Origin: Methylovorus menthalis
GTDB lineage: Bacteria > Pseudomonadota > Gammaproteobacteria > Burkholderiales > Methylophilaceae
Reading direction: 5' to 3'
NCBI RefSeq assembly: GCF_020523625.1
Contig: NZ_JAJAQH010000005.1
Location: forward strand, 159,327-223,326
Length of the DNA: 64,000 nucleotides
Shown: positions 25,058-34,166 of the stretch, in pieces
Position numbering within the stretch: position 1 is the first letter of the stretch
How the letters are laid out: every line of letters starts with the position of its first letter
The notes under the pieces: generated by a model
What the model was told of the DNA's origin: nothing
The model's input: the letters and a program-made list of their open reading frames with translations, nothing else
The model's database searches: none
Made by a program: the position numbers and the translations under genes

Positions 25058-25486
25058 ATGACCCGCATCGAATTTTTCTTTAATGTGGGCAACAAGCTCG
25101 ATAAGGTGGCCGAGCTTAGCCAGCGTGCGGTGTCCAAGGGGCGGCGCACGATGGTGTTCGGCCCCGACGACGCGGTACTTTCCGAACTGGAAAGGGTGTT
25201 ATGGAGCGGATCGGCGCTGAGTTTTGTGCCGCATTGTCGTGCCCAGCATCCGCTGGCGCCGGAAACCCCTATCGTGCTGGACTTTAAAGGTGAGCCGCTG
25301 GTGCACGACGATGTGCTGATCAACCTGCAACATCAGCATCCCCCATTTTTCAGCCGCTTTCGCCGACTGATCGAGATTGTGGGCACAGATGAGGCAGACA
25401 AGGCGCAGGCGCGGGTAAGGTATCGCTTTTATCGTGACCGTGGATATGAGATTCGAACCTTTGACGAAAATGGAGCCGCTTTGTGA
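25058..25486 (+). CDS. holC: DNA polymerase III subunit chi
   Basis: Chi links the clamp loader to single-strand DNA-binding protein. The 142-residue product begins MTRIEFFFNVGNKLDKVAEL and has the family's LDRVLWSGSALSFVPH-like stretch (LERVLWSGSALSFVPH), the LINLQHQHPPFFSRF segment and a DxAxxxxARxRYRFYRDRG end. The ATG at 25058 is 5 bases after the pepA stop. The longer upstream frame lies inside pepA and is rejected. The stop overlaps the next start (TGATG). Confidence 0.9.
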   Translation: MTRIEFFFNVGNKLDKVAELSQRAVSKGRRTMVFGPDDAVLSELERVLWSGSALSFVPHCRAQHPLAPETPIVLDFKGEPLVHDDVLINLQHQHPPFFSRFRRLIEIVGTDEADKAQARVRYRFYRDRGYEIRTFDENGAAL

Positions 25487-25872
25487 TGGAACCGGTTAAT
25501 CGCCCTGGAGATGATCTGGCCGCCGTGCTTGGCCGTATCAGCTTGCTGACCCAGCAGGCGGGTGTGCCTGCTGTCGACCCAGTGGGGGCATCTGAAATAC
25601 CTATGCTCACCGATGTGTACATAGGGTCTACCGTGCAAGTGAAGCCCGAAAGCATGCAACAGCAGGCATTGTCGATTCCGGGTGATGCTACGGCAGTTTC
25701 TTATGAAGCGTTGGTGGATGAGATGCTGCCGCTTATCCGGTCAACGATCAACAAAGTGCTAACGGAAAGTCTTGATGAATTGATCCCCGGCTTGCAAAAC
25801 AAGCTGACGCAAGAGCTGGCCGAGCAGGTCAGGCTAAAACTCATCAGTCTTGCAATGAATAAATCCGAATAA
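25486..25872 (+). CDS. Hypothetical protein encoded after holC
   Basis: I do not recognise a domain in this 128-residue protein. It has a low-complexity first half and a helical second half (LVDEMLPLIRSTINKVLTESLDELIPGLQNKLTQELAEQVRLKL, in pieces) resembling an oligomerising helix pair. It starts one base into the holC stop and ends in a strong terminator, so it is the third gene of pepA-holC. In many relatives valS follows holC; here it does not. Confidence 0.6.
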   Translation: MEPVNRPGDDLAAVLGRISLLTQQAGVPAVDPVGASEIPMLTDVYIGSTVQVKPESMQQQALSIPGDATAVSYEALVDEMLPLIRSTINKVLTESLDELIPGLQNKLTQELAEQVRLKLISLAMNKSE

Positions 25873-25898
25873 AAACGGCCCCATGTGGGGCCGTTTTT
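25871..25898 (+). terminator. Rho-independent terminator after the pepA-holC operon
   Basis: AAAAACGGCCCC and GGGGCCGTTTTT form a 12-bp stem with an ATGT loop. The A-tract and T-tract make it bidirectional, so it can also stop the convergent gcvH transcript. Confidence 0.95.
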
Positions 25899-25927
25899 AT
25901 TATGGCGGCGAGTTTCAGCTTCGCTAC

Positions 25928-26311
25928 TTATTCACCTAGCTGCGCCTGATAGCCGGCCGCATCGAGTAATTTATCCAGATCATCTGCATTATGTGCCTTG
26001 AACTGGAATATCCAGGCCTCATACGGCTTGTCATTGATAAGTTCAGGAGTGCCTTGCAGATCAGTATTGATGGCAAGTACCACGCCATCAAGCGGCGCAT
26101 GCAGGTCTGAGCCGGTCTTGACGGACTCAACCAGTCCGCACGCCTCGCCTGCCTTGAGCTCGGCCCCAGGCTGCGGCGCTTCTACATACACAATATCCCC
26201 CAGCAGGTCTTGGGCATAATCCGTAATGCCAGCATTAAAGATTCCGGCCTGGTCCGTGGGGGCTACCCAGAGATGTTCGGCAGAATAATGCAGATTGTCC
26301 TTAATTTTCAT
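25928..26311 (-). CDS. gcvH: Glycine cleavage system H protein
   Basis: GcvH carries the lipoyl arm that shuttles the aminomethyl group between the P, T and L proteins. The 127-residue protein has the biotinyl/lipoyl fold. The lipoyl lysine lies in VESVKTGSDLHAPLDG (about residue 65), and GDIVYVEAPQPG precedes it. No gcvP or gcvT is nearby, so this may be an orphan or work with genes elsewhere; an orphan H protein can also relay lipoate to other enzymes. It is convergent with the pepA operon. Confidence 0.93.
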   Translation of the reverse strand: MKIKDNLHYSAEHLWVAPTDQAGIFNAGITDYAQDLLGDIVYVEAPQPGAELKAGEACGLVESVKTGSDLHAPLDGVVLAINTDLQGTPELINDKPYEAWIFQFKAHNADDLDKLLDAAGYQAQLGE

Positions 26312-26448
26312 GATATCGGGCCGTTAGTGTGGATATGGGTTATTTTCGCACAAGCGGACAGGCTTCGGCAGCCGGGGTGAGCGGATTTTTACGAAGGTTA
26401 AGGTCAGTGCCGAATAGCTAAACCAGCGCGTAAAGAATCTTCGCTATC

Positions 26449-26478
26449 TTGATGACAAATTGTGATTATTTGGATAAT
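26449..26478 (+). promoter_or_regulatory. Putative promoter of pbpG
   Basis: TTGATG (26449-26454) and GATAAT (26473-26478, five of six) are separated by 18 bases, 33 bases upstream of the preferred pbpG ATG. The position argues against translation starting at the upstream in-frame TTG at 26449. Confidence 0.5.
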
Positions 26479-26511
26479 ATCCAGCTAATCGTTTTAGAAG
26501 GGCAGGCCGCA

Positions 26512-27504
26512 ATGTTACGAAATTTTCTTATTATGGTGACGGCGTTCACCCTGTCCATGCCTCCCCTCGCGGTTGAAGCGGCAACGACGCATAAATCCAG
26601 CAAGCGTGTTGTGGCAAAATCAAAACCAGCCAAAACCAAAGTCAGTAGTCGCAAGATCATTCGTACCATTCGCGCTGACCGCAAATATCAGGTTCAAAAA
26701 GCGGCTTACCATCCCGGTGTTTTCCAGGAAGATCATCCCTCCAATCTTCAACTCGCCTCTTCCAAGGCCTTGATCGTCAATCAGGAAACGGGCGAAGTGG
26801 TCTATGCAAAAAGTGTAGATCAGGCAACGCCGATTGCTTCGGTTACCAAGCTGATGACGGCAATGGTCATGCTGGATGCACATTTGCCTATGGATGAGGT
26901 GTTGACCATTAACGAGGGTGATGTGGATACCCTGAAAGGTACCAGCTCGCGATTGCGTCTTGGTACCATGCTGACCCGCGCTGAAATGCTGCATCTAGCC
27001 CTGATGTCCTCGGAAAATCGTGCCGCATCGGCACTCGGCCGCAATTATCCCGGTGGTTTGACTGCCTTTGTCCGCGCCATGAATGCCAAGGCCTCTATGC
27101 TAGGGATGGCCCATAGCCAGTTTGTCGATCCTACAGGCCTTAACAGCGCGAATGTGTCCACGGCGGAAGACCTGGTCAAGATGGTGCGCGCGGCTTATCA
27201 ATATCCTGAAATTCGCCAAGTCAGTACCTCTGCCTCGCAAGAAGTGCCTGTGAATGGCTTGCGCAACCCGATTAACTTTGTAAACACCAATGTGCTGGTG
27301 CGTAATAGTGACTGGGTGATTGGTCTTTCCAAAACTGGATTTATCAACGAAGCAGGCCGTTGCCTGGTGATGCAGGCCGAAATTGCCGGGCAGCCCATGA
27401 TCATCGTACTGCTGGATTCCTACGGAAAATACTCGCGGATTGGTGATGCACAACGCATTCGTAAATGGATAGAGAGCAGCAACGTATCGCGTCACATGAG
27501 TTAG
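26512..27504 (+). CDS. pbpG: D-alanyl-D-alanine endopeptidase (PBP7/8 type)
   Basis: This penicillin-binding protein cuts D-Ala-meso-DAP cross-links in peptidoglycan. The 330-residue precursor has a signal peptide (residues 1-23), a Lys/Ser-rich segment, and the three S11 motifs: SxxK in SVTKLM, SxN in SSEN, and KTG in LSKTGF. The start ATG 26512 is preceded by GAAGG; a frame from 26449 overlaps a likely promoter and is rejected. A strong terminator follows. Confidence 0.9.
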   Translation: MLRNFLIMVTAFTLSMPPLAVEAATTHKSSKRVVAKSKPAKTKVSSRKIIRTIRADRKYQVQKAAYHPGVFQEDHPSNLQLASSKALIVNQETGEVVYAKSVDQATPIASVTKLMTAMVMLDAHLPMDEVLTINEGDVDTLKGTSSRLRLGTMLTRAEMLHLALMSSENRAASALGRNYPGGLTAFVRAMNAKASMLGMAHSQFVDPTGLNSANVSTAEDLVKMVRAAYQYPEIRQVSTSASQEVPVNGLRNPINFVNTNVLVRNSDWVIGLSKTGFINEAGRCLVMQAEIAGQPMIIVLLDSYGKYSRIGDAQRIRKWIESSNVSRHMS

Positions 27505-27545
27505 TGTTTATAAGAGCGGCGAAAAGCCGCTGTGTAGTGCCGGCT

Positions 27546-27571
27546 AACCCCATCGAAAGATGGGGTTTTTT
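27546..27571 (+). terminator. Rho-independent terminator after pbpG
   Basis: AACCCCATC and GATGGGGTT form a 9-bp stem with a GAAA loop, followed by TTTTTA. A smaller AGCGGC/GCCGCT hairpin lies just upstream near 27511-27530. Confidence 0.9.
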
Positions 27572-27626
27572 ATTGGGCGGAGGTTGTCATGACGAATAGG
27601 CTTGAGAAAACAGGAGGCAGGACAAC

Positions 27627-27713
27627 ATGGGCAAAACCACTGAGCGGCGTCTAGGGTTACGGTGTTGCGTAGGGCGCCTCCCAAAGATCAGACCTCAGGA
27701 GGGCTTTCTCTGA
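27627..27713 (+). other. Possible 28-codon ORF with a strong ribosome-binding site
   Basis: ATG 27627 is preceded by AGGAGG with 9 bases between, an optimal site. The ORF encodes 28 residues rich in Arg and Gly (starting MGKTTERRLG) and ends at TGA 27711-27713, just before the topA stop region. It follows the pbpG terminator, so it would need its own promoter, which I cannot see. It may be chance. Confidence 0.25.
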
Positions 27714-27719
27714 ACAAGG

Positions 27720-30284
27720 TCAGCTTTCTGTAGCCGCGGCTTTCTTGGTGCGAGTTGCCGGCTTTTTGGTGGCCGTCGCTTTCTTTGCAGCAGGCTTTTT
27801 GGCAGCCGTCGTTTTTTTCTTGGCGGCCGGTTTTTTGGCTGGGGCTTCCTTGGCGGCTTTGGCTGCCAGTAATGCCAAGGCTTCTTCCATGGTCAGCTCT
27901 TCTGGTGCCTCGCTGCTCGGCAGTGTGGCGCGTAACTTGCCATGCTGCACATAAGGGCCATAGCGTCCGGCGTAGACTTCAATGTTGCCATCCTCGGTCG
28001 GGTGCTTGCCAAGATCCTTGAGTGGGGCCGGGCCCGACTTGGCCTGCGCCAGCAGTTCAACGGCACGCGACTGGTCAATATCGAACACGCTATCCGAGCG
28101 CGGAATCGACTTGAACTTGCCGTCATGGTTCACATAAGGTCCAAAGCGGCCAATGTTGGCCACGATCTTCTTGCCGGTTTCGGGGTGCAGCCCCAAGTCA
28201 CGTGGCAGGGCGATCAGCTTCATGGCGACTTCCAGGTCCACATTCGCCAGCGGAATTTCTTTTGGGATACTGACGCGCTTGGGTTTCTTTTTGCTGCCTT
28301 CTTCTGGCAGCCCCAGTTGCAGATAAGGGCCATAAGGGCCGTTCAGTAGCAGGATGTCCTTGTCGCTTGCCGCGTCGTGGCCCATGATCACCGGCTCACT
28401 GCTGACGGCGGCGTTACTGCCCGTATTGCGAATGTAATCACACTCGGGATAGCCGGAGCAGCCAATAAACTTGCCGAAACGGCCCAAGCGCGAGTGCAAT
28501 GGCTTGCCGCACTTGGGGCAGGCTTCGCCGATATCTTCCTGCGTGATTTCCGCGCGGTCGATATTGGCTTTTTCCAGTAACTGCTTGTTAAAGCCTTGCC
28601 AGAATTCATCCAGCACCGGCACCCATTCGCGTTCGCCTTCGGCAATATCATCCAGCTCGTTTTCGAGGTTGGCAGTAAAGCCGTAATCCACATAACGGGT
28701 GAAGTGCTCGGTCAGGAATTTATTGACGACGCGGCCCACATCCGTTGGTGTAAAGCGCTTCTTGTCCAGCAGTACATATTCTCTATCCTGCAGGGTGGAG
28801 ATAATGCTGGCATAAGTAGAAGGGCGGCCGATGCCATATTCTTCCAGTACCTTCACCAGGCTGGCTTCAGAGTAACGTGGTGGTGGCTCCGTGAAATGCT
28901 GGTCGCCGAAAATCTTGTTCACATCCAGCACTTCGCCAGTTTCCAGATGCGGCAGTTTGGCTTCAGCCTCTTCCTCGGCATCGTCCTGGCCTTCCATGTA
29001 CACGGCAATAAAGCCCGGGAAAATCATGGTTTGGCCGGTGGCGCGGAACAGGTTGGCATCGGAACCAACCGACAGATCCACGCTGACGGCATCAAACTTG
29101 GCAGGCGCCATCTGGCAGGCGAGGGCGCGCTTCCAGATCATTTCATAGAGGCGGAACTGCTCTGGGGTCAGATAGTTTTTCAGGCTTTGCGGTGTGCGGG
29201 TGATATCGGTTGGACGTATCGCTTCGTGTGCCTCTTGGGCGTTCTTGGCCTTCGTCTTGTACATGATGGGCGACTTCGGCAGATAGTCAGCCTCGAAGTT
29301 GCGCTTGATGTAGTCACGAATCTGCATGACGGCTTCGGCGGCCATGCTGAAACTATCGGTACGCATATAGGTGATCAGACCAACGGTGCCGTTGCCGACA
29401 TCAATACCTTCATACAGCTGCTGCGCAATGCGCATGGCGCGGCTGGTGGTGAATCCCAGTTTGCGCACGGCTTCCTGTTGCAGGGTGGATGTCGTGAAAG
29501 GCGCTGCCGGGCTGCGGTTTTTCTGTTTCTTCTCTACGCGGCTAACCGTGGTTTTACCTGCGCTGGCGAGTAAAAGCTTGCCCACGATTTCGGCCTGCTG
29601 CGTTTCATTGGTCACCGTAAACTGTTCGACCTTGGTGCCATCCAGCTGCACCAGTCGTGCGTCAAACATGTGCTGGTGCTTCTTGGACTCCAGGTGGATG
29701 GTCCAGTATTCCTGGCTTTTGAAGGCTTCAATCTCAAGTTCGCGCTCGACAATCAGGCGCAAAGCCGGACTCTGCACGCGGCCAGCCGAGAGACCACGGC
29801 GAATCTTTTTCCAGAGCAGCGGTGAAAGATTGAAACCTACCAAGTAATCCAGGGCGCGGCGCGCCTGCTGCGCGTTGACCAGCGGCATGGAGATATCGCG
29901 CGGGCTGGCAATCGCATTCTGTACCGCGGTTTTGGTGATTTCATGAAAGACGACGCGCTTGATCAGTTTGTCCTTGATCAGCTTTTTGTCTTTCAGGATT
30001 TCGGCAATATGCCAGGAGATGGCTTCACCTTCGCGGTCCGGGTCGGTTGCCAGGTAGATGGCATCGGAGGAACGAACTGCTTTGGCAATGGCATCGACAT
30101 GCTTGGAGTTGCGGTCGATGACTTCGTATTTCATGGCGTAGTCATTTTCCGGATCTACGGCGCCGTTCTTGGGAATCAGGTCACGCACGTGCCCATAGGA
30201 GGCAAGGACCTCAAAGTCGCTACCCAGATATTTTTTCAGGGTTTTGGCTTTTGATGGTGATTCAACAATCAGCAGTTTGGACAT
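27720..30284 (-). CDS. topA: DNA topoisomerase I
   Basis: TopA relaxes negative supercoils through a 5'-phosphotyrosine intermediate. The 854-residue protein opens with the Toprim domain (MSKLLIVESPSKAKTLKKYLG in part, then TDPDREGEAISW) and has the catalytic Tyr in LITYMRTDSFSM. The C-terminal region has a four-Cys zinc ribbon (CPKCGKPL, then CSGYPECDY), GRFGPYV repeats, and a tail of about 45 residues made almost only of Ala, Lys, Pro and Thr. I use ATG 30284; an upstream TTG at 30308 has no ribosome-binding site. The Ala/Lys tail probably binds DNA. Confidence 0.95.
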   Translation of the reverse strand: MSKLLIVESPSKAKTLKKYLGSDFEVLASYGHVRDLIPKNGAVDPENDYAMKYEVIDRNSKHVDAIAKAVRSSDAIYLATDPDREGEAISWHIAEILKDKKLIKDKLIKRVVFHEITKTAVQNAIASPRDISMPLVNAQQARRALDYLVGFNLSPLLWKKIRRGLSAGRVQSPALRLIVERELEIEAFKSQEYWTIHLESKKHQHMFDARLVQLDGTKVEQFTVTNETQQAEIVGKLLLASAGKTTVSRVEKKQKNRSPAAPFTTSTLQQEAVRKLGFTTSRAMRIAQQLYEGIDVGNGTVGLITYMRTDSFSMAAEAVMQIRDYIKRNFEADYLPKSPIMYKTKAKNAQEAHEAIRPTDITRTPQSLKNYLTPEQFRLYEMIWKRALACQMAPAKFDAVSVDLSVGSDANLFRATGQTMIFPGFIAVYMEGQDDAEEEAEAKLPHLETGEVLDVNKIFGDQHFTEPPPRYSEASLVKVLEEYGIGRPSTYASIISTLQDREYVLLDKKRFTPTDVGRVVNKFLTEHFTRYVDYGFTANLENELDDIAEGEREWVPVLDEFWQGFNKQLLEKANIDRAEITQEDIGEACPKCGKPLHSRLGRFGKFIGCSGYPECDYIRNTGSNAAVSSEPVIMGHDAASDKDILLLNGPYGPYLQLGLPEEGSKKKPKRVSIPKEIPLANVDLEVAMKLIALPRDLGLHPETGKKIVANIGRFGPYVNHDGKFKSIPRSDSVFDIDQSRAVELLAQAKSGPAPLKDLGKHPTEDGNIEVYAGRYGPYVQHGKLRATLPSSEAPEELTMEEALALLAAKAAKEAPAKKPAAKKKTTAAKKPAAKKATATKKPATRTKKAAATES

Positions 30285-30438
30285 TGACGTGGGCGCAGAC
30301 GATGGCAAGAGTGGCAGATAATAAGAGTAAATCCGTGACTAGACAAGGAAAGTCGCGCGGCAACGGCTTGTCTCGCAACTATTTTGCAGCGTTTATGTGT
30401 CTGTCGGCAAGTGTGCAAAATTGCTGACGCGACCATGC

Positions 30439-31374
30439 TTAACCATCAACCGGTGTCGGGCTCGGTCGATTTTCAGGCCGACGAAACTCAATGCGGGTGC
30501 CTTCCTGGCTGGCCATGGCGAGTGCGGGCTGGTCTTCCTTCGCGATATCGCCAAACAAGGGGTCTTCATCCTCCAGCGATGCACTGGTCAGGCCTTTGAA
30601 ATCATATAGATCGGTATCTGCCAGATGCGATGGCTCTACATTGGTAATAGCGCGGAAGATATTGTTGATGCGGCCAGGCTGTTCGCGTTCCCATGCGTTC
30701 AGCATGTCCTTGATCTTTTGCCGTTGCAGATTTTCCTGAGAGCCACAGAGGTCGCAAGGAATAATCGGGAATTCCATGCCCCTGGCATAAGCGGCAATGT
30801 CTTTCTCGGCGCAATAGGCGAGCGGACGGATCACCATGAATTCGCCACGGTTGGTACTGAGTTTGGGCGGCATGGCCTTCAGTTTGGAGCCAAAAAACAT
30901 GTTAAGGAACAAGGTCTGCACAATATCGTCACGATGATGGCCCAAGGCGATTTTGTTCGCACCCAAGGCCTTGGCTGTGCTGTAAATGATGCCACGACGC
31001 AGGCGCGAGCAAAGTGAACAGGTGGTTTTGCCTTCGGGAATTTTTTCCTTGACGATGGAATAGGTGTCGGCCTCGACGATGCGGTATTCCACCCCCAGCT
31101 TTTCCAGATAGGCTGGCAACACATCGGCCGGGAAATTAGGCTGCTTCTGGTCCAGGTTCATGGCGATCAGCTTGAAATCGACAGGTGCGCGTTCCTGCAA
31201 TGCCAGCAACAGCATCAGCATGGCATATGAATCCTTGCCGCCGCTCATGCACACAAGCACGGTATCGCCGTCTTCAATCATGTTGTAATCACCAATGGCT
31301 TTGCCAGTGGCGCTAATCAGGCTGTTGCGCAACTTCAGGAAGTTGGCGGAGACGTTGTCGGGGTAATGTTTCAT
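30439..31374 (-). CDS. ttcA: tRNA 2-thiocytidine biosynthesis protein TtcA
   Basis: TtcA thiolates cytidine 32 of tRNA using ATP and an iron-sulfur cluster. The 311-residue protein has the PP-loop [10 protein letters not shown] near residue 45 and the cluster-binding Cys pairs in [11 protein letters not shown] and [23 protein letters not shown] follows the first pair. The length and Cys spacing are typical. It is followed on the same strand by topA, with 154 bases between. Confidence 0.93.
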   Translation of the reverse strand: MKHYPDNVSANFLKLRNSLISATGKAIGDYNMIEDGDTVLVCMSGGKDSYAMLMLLLALQERAPVDFKLIAMNLDQKQPNFPADVLPAYLEKLGVEYRIVEADTYSIVKEKIPEGKTTCSLCSRLRRGIIYSTAKALGANKIALGHHRDDIVQTLFLNMFFGSKLKAMPPKLSTNRGEFMVIRPLAYCAEKDIAAYARGMEFPIIPCDLCGSQENLQRQKIKDMLNAWEREQPGRINNIFRAITNVEPSHLADTDLYDFKGLTSASLEDEDPLFGDIAKEDQPALAMASQEGTRIEFRRPENRPSPTPVDG

Positions 31375-31413
31375 GTGGCTATTATAAAGTATGCGTTCCG
31401 ATTTGATGCATGC

Positions 31414-32166
31414 TCACAGGTTAAGCGAGCGCCCACCATCAATCGCCATTACATGACCGGTGACAAAAGGTGCATCCTGAATCAGGAAACGAACAGCCTT
31501 GGCCACGTCGTCGCCTTCGCCTATACGCTTCAGCAGGGTCTGCGAGATGACGCGTTGCCGATAGACTTCGTCAAACTGCGGGTTATCTTCCGGCCATAAT
31601 ACTGGGCCCGGAGCTACGGCATTGACGCGGACTTCAGGCCCCAGCTCATGGGCGAGCGATTTTGTCAGGGTGACCAAACCAGCTTTGGCGACGCTATAGA
31701 CGATGTAGCCTTTCTTTGGTCGCTCGACATGCATGTCGGTAATGTTGACGATGCAGCCGCTGTTCTTGCGCAGCTCGGGTGCTGCGGCTTGCGATAGGAA
31801 GAGGGGGGCTTTCAGGTTGGAGCCCAGAAGATCAGTCCAGGCATCTTCGCTGATTTGCCCGAGCTCGGTTGCATAGTAGCTGGAGGCATTGTTGATGAGC
31901 ACATCCAGCTTACCAAACTGCTTGATGGTTTCCTGAATCAGGCTCGGCAGTACGGCAATGTTCAGCAAGTCGGCCTGAATGATGGCGACCGAGTTGGGGC
32001 GTTGCAGATTGAGCTCCGATTGCAGTGCGCGTGCTTCGACGGCGGAACTGCGGTAATGGATCATCAGCTTGGCGCCGCCAGCATGCAGCAAGCGGCAAAT
32101 GGAGGCGCCAACGCGCTTTGCCCCTCCGGTAATCAATACTACTTTGTCGTTAAGATTTGAATTCAC
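31414..32166 (-). CDS. Short-chain dehydrogenase, pteridine-reductase-like
   Basis: The 250-residue SDR has the NADPH-binding GGAKRVG motif (residues 14-20), NNAS in the central strand, and the Tyr-x-x-x-Lys active site in YSVAKAGL. The GGAKRVGASI variant and the PVLWPEDN loop resemble pteridine reductase/FolM enzymes, which reduce dihydropterins to tetrahydropterins. A methylotroph has high demand for tetrahydrofolate- and methanopterin-type cofactors, but the substrate is inferred. It is divergent from the MidA-like gene. Confidence 0.75.
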   Translation of the reverse strand: MNSNLNDKVVLITGGAKRVGASICRLLHAGGAKLMIHYRSSAVEARALQSELNLQRPNSVAIIQADLLNIAVLPSLIQETIKQFGKLDVLINNASSYYATELGQISEDAWTDLLGSNLKAPLFLSQAAAPELRKNSGCIVNITDMHVERPKKGYIVYSVAKAGLVTLTKSLAHELGPEVRVNAVAPGPVLWPEDNPQFDEVYRQRVISQTLLKRIGEGDDVAKAVRFLIQDAPFVTGHVMAIDGGRSLNL

Positions 32167-32214
32167 GCCAGTTTCCGAAATAGTGCCCAGTGCTGTTTAT
32201 AATGCCGAGCTATC

Positions 32215-33372
32215 ATGATCAATTCATTACCAAAACCAGATGCCGACGCGGCTGCCCACAGTCAGCAATTGAAGCTGCATATCGGCAGGCATATTGCAGA
32301 GGCGGGTGGCTGGCTGGACTTTGCACAATACATGGATTTGGTGCTGTATGCACCAAGCCTTGGGTATTACAGTGCCGGGTCCAAAAAGTTCGGTCCGGCA
32401 GGGGATTTTGTAACGGCTCCCGAGCTTTCTCCGCTGTTCGCCCGCACACTTGCCATGCAGGCTGCCGACATACTCCGTGCAACAGATGGGGATGTGCTTG
32501 AGCTAGGCGCCGGAAGTGGCCGCTTGGCGGCTGATGTGCTGCTTGAGCTCGATCGTCTGCAGCAGCTGCCATCACAATACCGCATTCTGGAGATCAGCGC
32601 TCACTTGCGGCAGGTGCAGAAGGATTACTTGCAGAAAGTTTTACCCGCGCATTTGATGCTACGCGTGGACTGGCTGGACAGCCTGCCTGAAGAGTTTTCC
32701 GGGCTGGTGCTTGGAAATGAAGTGCTTGATGCTTTGCCCGTTCATATCGTGCATCAGCAGGCCGAGGGGCTACTGATGCGAGGTGTGGGGCTATCTGCGG
32801 ATGGCGAATTGGAATGGGTTGATCAACCAGCCGACGCGTCTATCACATCTGCATTCGGCAATATCAGCTTGCCCGAACCGTATACGACTGAAATCTGTCT
32901 GGCGGCTGGTGGACTCATTGCCAGCCTTGCCAGCATGCTGCGACAGGGCGTTGTGCTACTGATTGATTATGGATTTCCGCGGCATGAGTATTACCACCCG
33001 CAACGGCAGCAAGGCACGCTGATGTGCCACTATCGCCATCATGCACATACGGATCCATTTTTGTATCCCGGCTTGCAGGATATTACGGCGCATGTGGATT
33101 TCACCCTGATTGCCGAATCTGCCATTCAACAGGGGCTGGCCGTCCTGGGTTATGCGAGTCAGGCGCAGTTTCTGATTAACTGCGGCATTACGGAGTATCT
33201 TGCCGAAGTATCTCCGCACGATGTGGCAGCTTATGCACCGCTTGCTTCATCTGCCCAAAAGTTACTCTCCCCGGCGGAGATGGGCGAGCTATTCAAGGTG
33301 ATCGCTCTTGGGCGCGGTGTTGATGAGCCTTTGCGTGGCTTTGGCCGCGGTGACAAGCGGCATACTCTGTAA
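32215..33372 (+). CDS. SAM-dependent methyltransferase, MidA/NDUFAF7 family
   Basis: The 385-residue protein belongs to the family of class I methyltransferases that in eukaryotes (NDUFAF7/MidA) methylates an arginine of a complex I subunit. Visible signatures are YMDLVLYAPSLGYYSAG near residues 38-54, GDFVTAPELSPLF, the SAM motif VLELGAGSGRLAADVL (about residues 95-110), GNEVLDALPVH, and IDYGFPRHEYYHPQR(Q). The bacterial substrate is unknown. It is divergent from the SDR gene and precedes trmB. Confidence 0.85.
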   Translation: MINSLPKPDADAAAHSQQLKLHIGRHIAEAGGWLDFAQYMDLVLYAPSLGYYSAGSKKFGPAGDFVTAPELSPLFARTLAMQAADILRATDGDVLELGAGSGRLAADVLLELDRLQQLPSQYRILEISAHLRQVQKDYLQKVLPAHLMLRVDWLDSLPEEFSGLVLGNEVLDALPVHIVHQQAEGLLMRGVGLSADGELEWVDQPADASITSAFGNISLPEPYTTEICLAAGGLIASLASMLRQGVVLLIDYGFPRHEYYHPQRQQGTLMCHYRHHAHTDPFLYPGLQDITAHVDFTLIAESAIQQGLAVLGYASQAQFLINCGITEYLAEVSPHDVAAYAPLASSAQKLLSPAEMGELFKVIALGRGVDEPLRGFGRGDKRHTL

Positions 33373-33445
33373 ACCCAAATTCCCGATAGGGTGCAATGCC
33401 CCTCCGTTATAATGGCGGTTTAACGTACGTTGCATTGTGACCGGT

Positions 33446-34162
33446 ATGGAACATAAAGAGCATGAGCTGCCAGCCCATGAGCAGGATAATCCCAAGCATC
33501 GCCCTATTCGCAGTTTTGTGCTGCGTCAGGGCCGTCTGACCGAAGGGCAACGCAAGGCGCTGGATCAATGGCTCCCTGTCTATGGCGTGGCTTATCAGCC
33601 GGAACCCATCGCGCTTGATCAGGTATTTGGCCGTGCGGATAGTCCAAAAATTCTCGAGATCGGCTTTGGCATGGGCGATAGCACAGCCAAAATTGCCCAG
33701 GTACAACCCGAGCGCGATTTTATTGGCGTAGAAGTGCACACCCCCGGCGTGGGCAGCCTGCTCAAGCTGGTGGGCGAAATGCAGCTGGAGAACATCCGCG
33801 TTATCCAGCATGACGCCGTCGAGGTCTTGCAGTACATGATCCCGGATGCAAGTCTGGATGGCGTGCATATTTTCTTCCCTGACCCCTGGCATAAAAAGCG
33901 CCATCACAAGCGCCGCTTGATTCAGGCTGCTTTTGTGCAGTTGCTTTGCAGTAAGCTTAAAGCAGGCGCTTACCTGCATGTGGCCACGGATTGGCAGGAG
34001 TATGCAGAGTGGGTGCTGGAGGTGTTGCAGGGCGAGCCGCAATTGCGGAATACGGCGGATACCTATGCAGAAAAGCCGGACTACCGTCCCTTAACCAAGT
34101 TTGAAAACCGGGGCATCAAGCTGGGTCACGGCGTCTGGGATATCATCTTCACCCGTCAATAG
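33446..34162 (+). CDS. trmB: tRNA (guanine-N7-)-methyltransferase TrmB
   Basis: TrmB methylates guanine 46 in the tRNA variable loop. The 238-residue protein has [17 protein letters not shown]-binding [38 protein letters not shown] (the conserved PDPWxKxRHxKRR region) and a C-terminal [17 protein letters not shown] prefer ATG 33446; an in-frame GTG at 33437 is possible and neither has a strong ribosome-binding site. It ends 4 bases before the convergent engB stop. Confidence 0.93.
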   Translation: MEHKEHELPAHEQDNPKHRPIRSFVLRQGRLTEGQRKALDQWLPVYGVAYQPEPIALDQVFGRADSPKILEIGFGMGDSTAKIAQVQPERDFIGVEVHTPGVGSLLKLVGEMQLENIRVIQHDAVEVLQYMIPDASLDGVHIFFPDPWHKKRHHKRRLIQAAFVQLLCSKLKAGAYLHVATDWQEYAEWVLEVLQGEPQLRNTADTYAEKPDYRPLTKFENRGIKLGHGVWDIIFTRQ

Positions 34163-34166
34163 GGCT

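Noticed and set aside
28596..29573. 325-codon ORF on the plus strand opposite topA
   Set aside because: It lies entirely within topA on the opposite strand. The product is His/Gln-rich with no domain, typical of antisense frames in GC-rich genes.
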